Shown here: positions 7,601 through 10,451 of the stretch, in pieces
Position numbering within the stretch: position 1 is the stretch's first letter
How the letters are laid out: the number at the start of each line of letters is the position of its first letter
From: Anaerolineales bacterium
GTDB taxonomy: Bacteria; Chloroflexota; Anaerolineae; Anaerolineales; Villigracilaceae
Reading direction: 5' to 3'
Length of the DNA stretch: 10,451 nucleotides
Assembly: GCA_016789485.1 (NCBI GenBank)
Contig: JAEURE010000070.1
Coordinates: 1-10,451 of the forward strand
Program-made: the position numbers and the translations under genes
Notes under the pieces: generated by a model
Told to the model about the DNA's origin: nothing
The model's database searches: none
The model's input: only the letters and a program-made list of their open reading frames with translations

Positions 7601-7695
7601 CACCCACCCTCTTCCCGACCGAGACTCCTACGCAGACGATTGTCGTACCAACAGATACGCCTTTGATTCTTCCGAGTGAGACGCCGACACCATAA
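4606..7695 (+). CDS. Class A penicillin-binding protein (PBP1A-type transglycosylase/transpeptidase)
   Basis: 1029 residues; a bifunctional peptidoglycan synthase that polymerises lipid II and cross-links stem peptides at the outer face of the membrane. A Pro-rich cytoplasmic region (1-125) is followed by one membrane anchor (131-151). The GT51 domain carries catalytic Glu218 in ATEDKEFY, then GGGASTITQQLAR, RKAREIILAAEI and LYLNEIYYG. The transpeptidase domain has the nucleophile Ser512 (SSIK, 512-515), SFN at 570-572 and KTG at 708-710, so all active-site motifs are intact. After the enzyme there is a Cys-containing segment, an Ig-like domain (about 886-985, resembling the C-terminal domain of PbpC-type proteins) and a 44-residue Thr/Pro/Glu tail. 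Residue 225 is Asn where many GT51 enzymes have His (EDxxFYxHxG). The ribosome site TAGGT is weak and lies seven bases before the ATG, suggesting coupling to the upstream gene or modest translation. Confidence 0.95.
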   Translation: MSNEDNDRLRRLLRSEEETRADLNPTPQTPPTPDSPKTDGTTPVFTRPALDKDNMPLPRRVDEIDLEGTRVTPAAYQPAKYQQPSANPRYTNQQPAYAPPPPTPLQQTTLLDRFSSFGNFLQGKTGCFLRGLIIFAFLLVLVGLCLGSIFVYQYYSIASTLPDSGDLRNKASQFETTRILDRNGQVLYELLDPTAGRRTYIPLEDISPNLIAATIATEDKEFYSNPGFDPVAIARALWQNYVTGGQGGGASTITQQLARALLLSPEERSQRTVTRKAREIILAAEITRRYTKDDILELYLNEIYYGNLAYGVEAAAETYFGKSAKDLTLGEASFLAGLPQSPAVYDIYTNPDVTLLRQQQVLVLMFELSSTDGCIKVSNSPEPVCVDPVQATQAANDMKSYAYRPLSFDSKYPHWVNFVRAQLEELYDAQTIYRSGFVVYTTLDPVLQDRAQELVTNQVAAMAENNTKNGALVTIRPSTGEILAMVGSPDFNNAAISGQINMAISPTRQPGSSIKPITYVAAFEKGWTPSTWIWDVPTKFPDGANPPYEPRNYDGRFHGGLTVRLALANSFNIPAVKALEFVGIYDDPNTPEKEGMIGMAEKLGITSFTRNDYGLSLTLGGGDVSLIDMTAAYSVFANGGKKIPPVAILKITNFAGDIIYEYKPSEGEQVIRAEHAYLISSILSDNDARSYTFGRNSALHLSFPVAAKTGTTNDIRDNWTMGYTPDLVTGVWVGNADYTPMVSSSGLSGAAPVWSQFMEFAVPYVTNGAPTPFNRPNGIVDKVVCRLSGTEPSSFCGSQYTEIFAFDQLPLPPSQDLARRIRIDLWSGYQASDACKGPSEEELVLNVTDKWAREWFETGDGKAWLEDNSFPSNPYYAPERECRQGDPQPILEINLNDGQVISSPSLEIRGTADATEGFKKWILEYGQGEDPGSWIVLGESNSPVKDGTFTTWSLNNVPNGIVTLRLTLIGDKAEVDKRIRLNLNLPVPTSTSTLTPTETPTLFPTETPTQTIVVPTDTPLILPSETPTP
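7558..7692 (+). repeat. Low-complexity TPTETPT-type tail of the penicillin-binding protein
   Basis: The last 44 codons encode a Thr/Pro/Ser/Glu-rich sequence with repeated ETPT and TDTP units (PTETPT, FPTETPT, PTDTP, PSETPTP). Such tails are common at the ends of secreted proteins in Anaerolineae and probably act as extended, perhaps glycosylated, wall linkers. The repeat units are imperfect at DNA level. Confidence 0.8.
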
Positions 7696-7829
7696 AAAGG
7701 CTCCTAATAAGCTGCGGAGAGGTTTTCTCTTTTCGTTTTGAAAATGCCATCGTAGCAGAATCAGGCTGAAAGCACCGAAAGAGGCGTAAATCAGCTTTAA
7801 AGTTGCGGTCTCTTCTATCGTTAACACCC

Positions 7830-7858
7830 TTGACGGGCGTCCCCGACGTGCGTATAAT
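7830..7858 (+). promoter_or_regulatory. Near-consensus sigma-70-type promoter for rpoC
   Basis: TTGACG at 7830-7835, a 17-base spacer and TATAAT at 7853-7858. Only one of twelve bases differs from consensus, and a TG lies just before the -10 at 7849-7850. Transcription should begin near 7865, giving a structured leader of about 140 bases before the rpoC start. This makes rpoC an independent transcription unit from its upstream neighbour. Confidence 0.85.
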
Positions 7859-7892
7859 CGTCCTGTTGGATATAAAAAACGAGCTATACACA

Positions 7893-7940
7893 GCAAGCGC
7901 TTGAGGAAATATTCTCGAAGCGCTTGCCTTTGTTTGTCTC
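7893..7940 (+). promoter_or_regulatory. Terminator-like hairpin in the rpoC leader (possible attenuator)
   Basis: GCAAGCGCTT at 7893-7902 pairs perfectly with AAGCGCTTGC at 7918-7927. GAG/CTC (7903-7905 with 7914-7916) extends the stem past a single bulged G, leaving the loop GAAATATT. The T-rich run CTTTGTTTGTCTC follows directly, as in an intrinsic terminator. Because it lies about 28 bases downstream of the predicted rpoC transcription start, it should act on the rpoC message itself, as an attenuator or stability element, rather than end the upstream gene. As DNA, the two copies of palindromic AAGCGCTT could also be protein sites. Confidence 0.65.
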
Positions 7941-7970
7941 TGATATTAAGCGACTACACGCTATAGAGAC
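7936..7970 (+). promoter_or_regulatory. Second hairpin in the rpoC leader
   Basis: GTCTCT at 7936-7941 pairs with AGAGAC at 7965-7970, and within it AGCG (7949-7952) pairs with CGCT (7959-7962) around an ACTACA loop, with an internal loop between the two stems. The outer stem uses the GTCTC that would be the tail of the first hairpin's T-rich run, so the two structures touch and might compete. A run of seven T follows 14 bases later, just before the ribosome site. Confidence 0.4.
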
Positions 7971-8004
7971 TTTAATTCGTAATCTTTTTTTAGGAGAGAA
8001 TCCA

Positions 8005-10451
8005 GTGGAAACCAAGGGATTGACTGCACTCCGTATCAGCCTTGCCTCACCTCAAACGATTTTGTCATGGTCGTACGGCGAGGTGCTGAAACCTGAAACG
8101 ATCAACTACCGTCGTTTGCGGCCCGAGAAGGATGGACTGTTTTGCGAAGCCATCTTCGGCCCCACCCGCGATTGGCAATGCTATTGCGGTAAATACAAGA
8201 ACCCCCGATACAAAGGCATCACTTGTGATAAATGTGGCGTGGAAGTAACCCGCTCCGCTGTTCGCCGTGAACGCATGGGTCACATTGCCCTTGCGACCCC
8301 GGTTGCACATATTTGGTACACCCGCCGCATCCCGTCTCAGATGGGTATGTTGTTGGATGTGTCCCGCCGCAATCTGGACCGTGTTTTGTATTTTGCTCAA
8401 TATATCGTCACCTATGTGGATGAAGAAGCCCGCAAGAAAGCCTTGCAGCGTCTTGAGGATGAAATTTCCGTCTCTGAGCGCGAACAAGCCGCGGATGTGA
8501 ACTCACGCATTGCGGAGATCAAGACCAAGCGCGATCAGAAGATCTCCGAGCTTAAGCAAAAGCAAGCTTTGCTCGAGCAGGGCTACGATGAAGGTATTGC
8601 CGAACAGATGGATCCCATCATTAAGGAAGGCCAGAAGTTGGAGAAACAACTTCAGGACCAGATGGGTGAACCGGCGAAGAAAACCGTTGTCTTCGAATCG
8701 ACTGGCGAGAAGATCATCGATGCCAATGACAAGGTTGCCAGCAAGCACATCACTCTTATTCAAAAGACCGTCCAGAAGAAAATGGAAGCTCTGGAGAATG
8801 AGTTGAAAGACAAGAAACTGCGTGAAGTGGACGCGCTCAAAACCCAGTCTGCGGCCATCAAAGCACAAGCTGACCAGGATATGGAAGCACTGCGCAGCGA
8901 ACTGGAGAATCAAACTTCCGTCTCGTCGAATCAATCCTCACGCCTGCGTGATGAACTGTTGGAACTTCGCCCCTTCACATTCCTCAGCGAAATCCGCTAC
9001 CGCGAACTCAAGCAGCGTTGGGGACAGGTCTTCCGCGCCGACATGGGCGCCGAAGCCTTCTTTGACATTCTTGAACGCCTTGACCTCGATAAACTATCTG
9101 AAGAACTCTGGCATGAAGTCCGCACCACCAAGAGCAAGCAGAAGCGCAAGAAGTCCACAACCCGTTTGAAGGTTGTGGAAGCCTTCCGCCGCTCCGGCAA
9201 TAGCCCTGCGTGGATGATTTTGACCGTTCTACCTGTCATTCCTCCCGATCTGCGCCCGATGGTGCAGTTGGACGGCGGCCGCTTTGCGACTTCCGATCTC
9301 AACGACCTGTATCGCCGTGTGATCAACCGCAATAACCGTCTCAAGAGATTACTCGAGCTTGGCGCACCGGATGTTATTATCCGCAACGAGAAGCGCATGT
9401 TGCAGGAAGCTGTTGACAGCCTCATTGACAACAGCCAGCGCGGCAAAGCTCTTTCCCGCCGCGGACGCCGCGAACTCAAATCCTTGAGCGATATGCTTAA
9501 GGGTAAGAAAGGTCGCTTCCGCCGCAACTTGCTTGGCAAGCGCGTGGATTATTCCGGACGCTCTGTGATCGTGGTTGGTCCGCAGTTGAAATTGAATCAA
9601 TGCGGTCTGCCCAAGAGCATGGCATTGGAACTTTACCGTCCATTCGTGATCGCCCGCCTCGTGCAAAACAATTACGCAGCGAATGTCAAAGGTGCGCGCC
9701 GTTTGATCGAACGCAACCGTCCCGAAGTTTGGGAAGCTCTCGAAGGCGTGATCGGCGACCGTCCTGTTTTGCTTAATCGTGCTCCTACTTTGCATCGTTT
9801 GGGTATTCAAGCCTTTGAGCCGATCCTCATCGAAGGCTCTGCGATTCAACTTCACCCGCTCGTCACCACAGCTTTCAATGCGGACTTTGACGGCGATCAA
9901 ATGGCCGTCCATGTTCCACTTTCACAAAAGGCGGTGACAGAAGCGCGCGAATTGATGCTCGCTTCAAAGAACCTGCTCAAGCCTGCGGATGGCGAACCGA
10001 TCATTTCCCCATCCAAAGACATGGTGCTGGGTGTTTATTACCTGACCATGGAAAAGAAAGCCGATCATCGCGGCGATGGACGCGCCTTCGCGGATATCGA
10101 TGAAGTTGAACTCGCGTACGCTCTCGATCAATTGGATGTACATTCTGAGATCAAACTTCGTGCCAAAACCTGGTATGACGACAAGGGTGATCGCCTTCCC
10201 GAAGCAGAGACGCGCATCATTAACACAACCGTTGGACGCGCCCTTTTCAACCGTGTGCTCCCCGAGCAGGTCCAATTCGTCAACGAAAAACTGGATAAAG
10301 GCGGCGTCAAAGACTTGATCGCCGAAGTATATGAATTGTGCGGACAGGAAATCACCACTCAAGTGGCTGACCGTGTTAAGAGCATCGGCTTTGAGTACGC
10401 CATGAAATCCGGCACCACCCTCGCGGTTGCCGATATTTCCATCCCGCCGGA
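8005..10451 (+). CDS. rpoC: DNA-directed RNA polymerase subunit beta', N-terminal part
   Basis: The largest core RNA polymerase subunit; 815 codons are present and the gene runs off the right edge. The N-terminal zinc ribbon has Cys59, Cys61, Cys74 and Cys77, with the same spacing as the Escherichia coli subunit. The catalytic Mg2+ motif [12 protein letters not shown] is intact, with Asp627, Asp629 and Asp631. Other landmarks are [11 protein letters not shown], the rudder/lid region with [18 protein letters not shown], and [11 protein letters not shown]. An insertion of about 170-180 residues (about 139-319) forms a coiled-coil hairpin within the clamp and accounts for the catalytic motif lying about 167 residues later than in E. 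coli. The GTG start follows AGGAG at 7992-7996 with an eight-base spacer. rpoB is not upstream in this window. Confidence 0.98.
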   Translation, partial: METKGLTALRISLASPQTILSWSYGEVLKPETINYRRLRPEKDGLFCEAIFGPTRDWQCYCGKYKNPRYKGITCDKCGVEVTRSAVRRERMGHIALATPVAHIWYTRRIPSQMGMLLDVSRRNLDRVLYFAQYIVTYVDEEARKKALQRLEDEISVSEREQAADVNSRIAEIKTKRDQKISELKQKQALLEQGYDEGIAEQMDPIIKEGQKLEKQLQDQMGEPAKKTVVFESTGEKIIDANDKVASKHITLIQKTVQKKMEALENELKDKKLREVDALKTQSAAIKAQADQDMEALRSELENQTSVSSNQSSRLRDELLELRPFTFLSEIRYRELKQRWGQVFRADMGAEAFFDILERLDLDKLSEELWHEVRTTKSKQKRKKSTTRLKVVEAFRRSGNSPAWMILTVLPVIPPDLRPMVQLDGGRFATSDLNDLYRRVINRNNRLKRLLELGAPDVIIRNEKRMLQEAVDSLIDNSQRGKALSRRGRRELKSLSDMLKGKKGRFRRNLLGKRVDYSGRSVIVVGPQLKLNQCGLPKSMALELYRPFVIARLVQNNYAANVKGARRLIERNRPEVWEALEGVIGDRPVLLNRAPTLHRLGIQAFEPILIEGSAIQLHPLVTTAFNADFDGDQMAVHVPLSQKAVTEARELMLASKNLLKPADGEPIISPSKDMVLGVYYLTMEKKADHRGDGRAFADIDEVELAYALDQLDVHSEIKLRAKTWYDDKGDRLPEAETRIINTTVGRALFNRVLPEQVQFVNEKLDKGGVKDLIAEVYELCGQEITTQVADRVKSIGFEYAMKSGTTLAVADISIPP
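8419..8961 (+). other. Coiled-coil hairpin insertion within beta'
   Basis: Residues 139-319 of the rpoC product are dominated by Glu, Lys, Gln, Leu and Ile in heptad-like order (for example [20 protein letters not shown] and [19 protein letters not shown]). The centre (about 220-240, [19 protein letters not shown]) has Pro, Gly and a beta-like pattern. It divides the insertion into two arms of roughly 79 residues each, as expected for an antiparallel coiled-coil hairpin capped by a small tip. The flanking sequence before it ([11 protein letters not shown]) and after it ([25 protein letters not shown]) matches contiguous clamp sequence in shorter beta' subunits. Confidence 0.8.

Larger units (their letters stand above)
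7696..8004 (+). other. 309-base intergenic region between the penicillin-binding protein gene and rpoC
   Basis: No credible gene on either strand. Just after the stop, CTCC (7701-7704) and GGAG (7716-7719) form a short stem preceded by an A-run and followed by GGTTTTCTCTTTT; this could be a weak terminator for the upstream gene but is not convincing. Bases 7741-7825 show nothing I can name. The rest holds the rpoC promoter, a strong hairpin, a second branched hairpin and the rpoC ribosome site. Confidence 0.7.

Noticed and set aside
7579..7896. Minus-strand open frames covering the gap before rpoC
   Set aside because: They run from inside the penicillin-binding protein tail across the rpoC promoter, have Arg/Ser-rich low-quality sequence and no recognisable domain or ribosome site.
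8997..9912. Long antisense open frames within rpoC
   Set aside because: They overlap the best-conserved part of beta' and are shadows caused by codon bias.

Overview
The window looks like a chromosomal segment from a member of the Chloroflexota, most likely class Anaerolineae. This is inferred from three features. The class A penicillin-binding protein carries a Thr/Pro/Glu tail of the TPTETPT kind that is common on surface proteins of that class. RNA polymerase beta' carries a long coiled-coil insertion. Base composition is moderate, near half GC. There are no mobile elements, CRISPR arrays, tRNAs or rRNAs, and codon use looks even throughout.

Left half, minus strand (about 1-3987): three genes for carbohydrate metabolism and ion transport. 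In transcription order they are a 794-residue MGH1/GH63-like glycoside hydrolase (3987-1603, own promoter, possibly leaderless, ending in an intrinsic terminator at 1555-1586); a CaCA-family calcium/sodium antiporter (1485-394); and the first 132 codons of a GH13 subfamily 18 sugar phosphorylase (397 to beyond base 1). The last two overlap by ATGA and should be translationally coupled. The hydrolase and the phosphorylase both belong to families that include enzymes acting on glucosylglycerate or mannosylglycerate, so a compatible-solute or alpha-glucoside role is a reasonable but unproven guess.

Centre (3988-4104): a compact divergent promoter region. The minus-strand promoter (TTGACC-17-TACAAT) places the start of transcription on the A of the hydrolase ATG. 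A plus-strand TATAAT precedes a MaoC-like hydratase gene.

Right half, plus strand (4105-10451): a MaoC-domain (R)-enoyl-CoA hydratase-like protein (4105-4554); a bifunctional class A penicillin-binding protein (4606-7695) with all transpeptidase motifs; a 309-base gap holding a near-consensus promoter and a structured leader; and the first 815 codons of rpoC (8005 to beyond the end). rpoB does not precede rpoC here: rpoC has its own promoter and a leader with a strong terminator-like hairpin.

I see no wholly new multi-gene system. The points most worth a second look are the rpoC leader hairpin, the symmetric coiled-coil insertion in beta', the apparent loss of canonical catalytic residues and the extra beta-rich domain in the glycoside hydrolase, and its predicted leaderless transcript.
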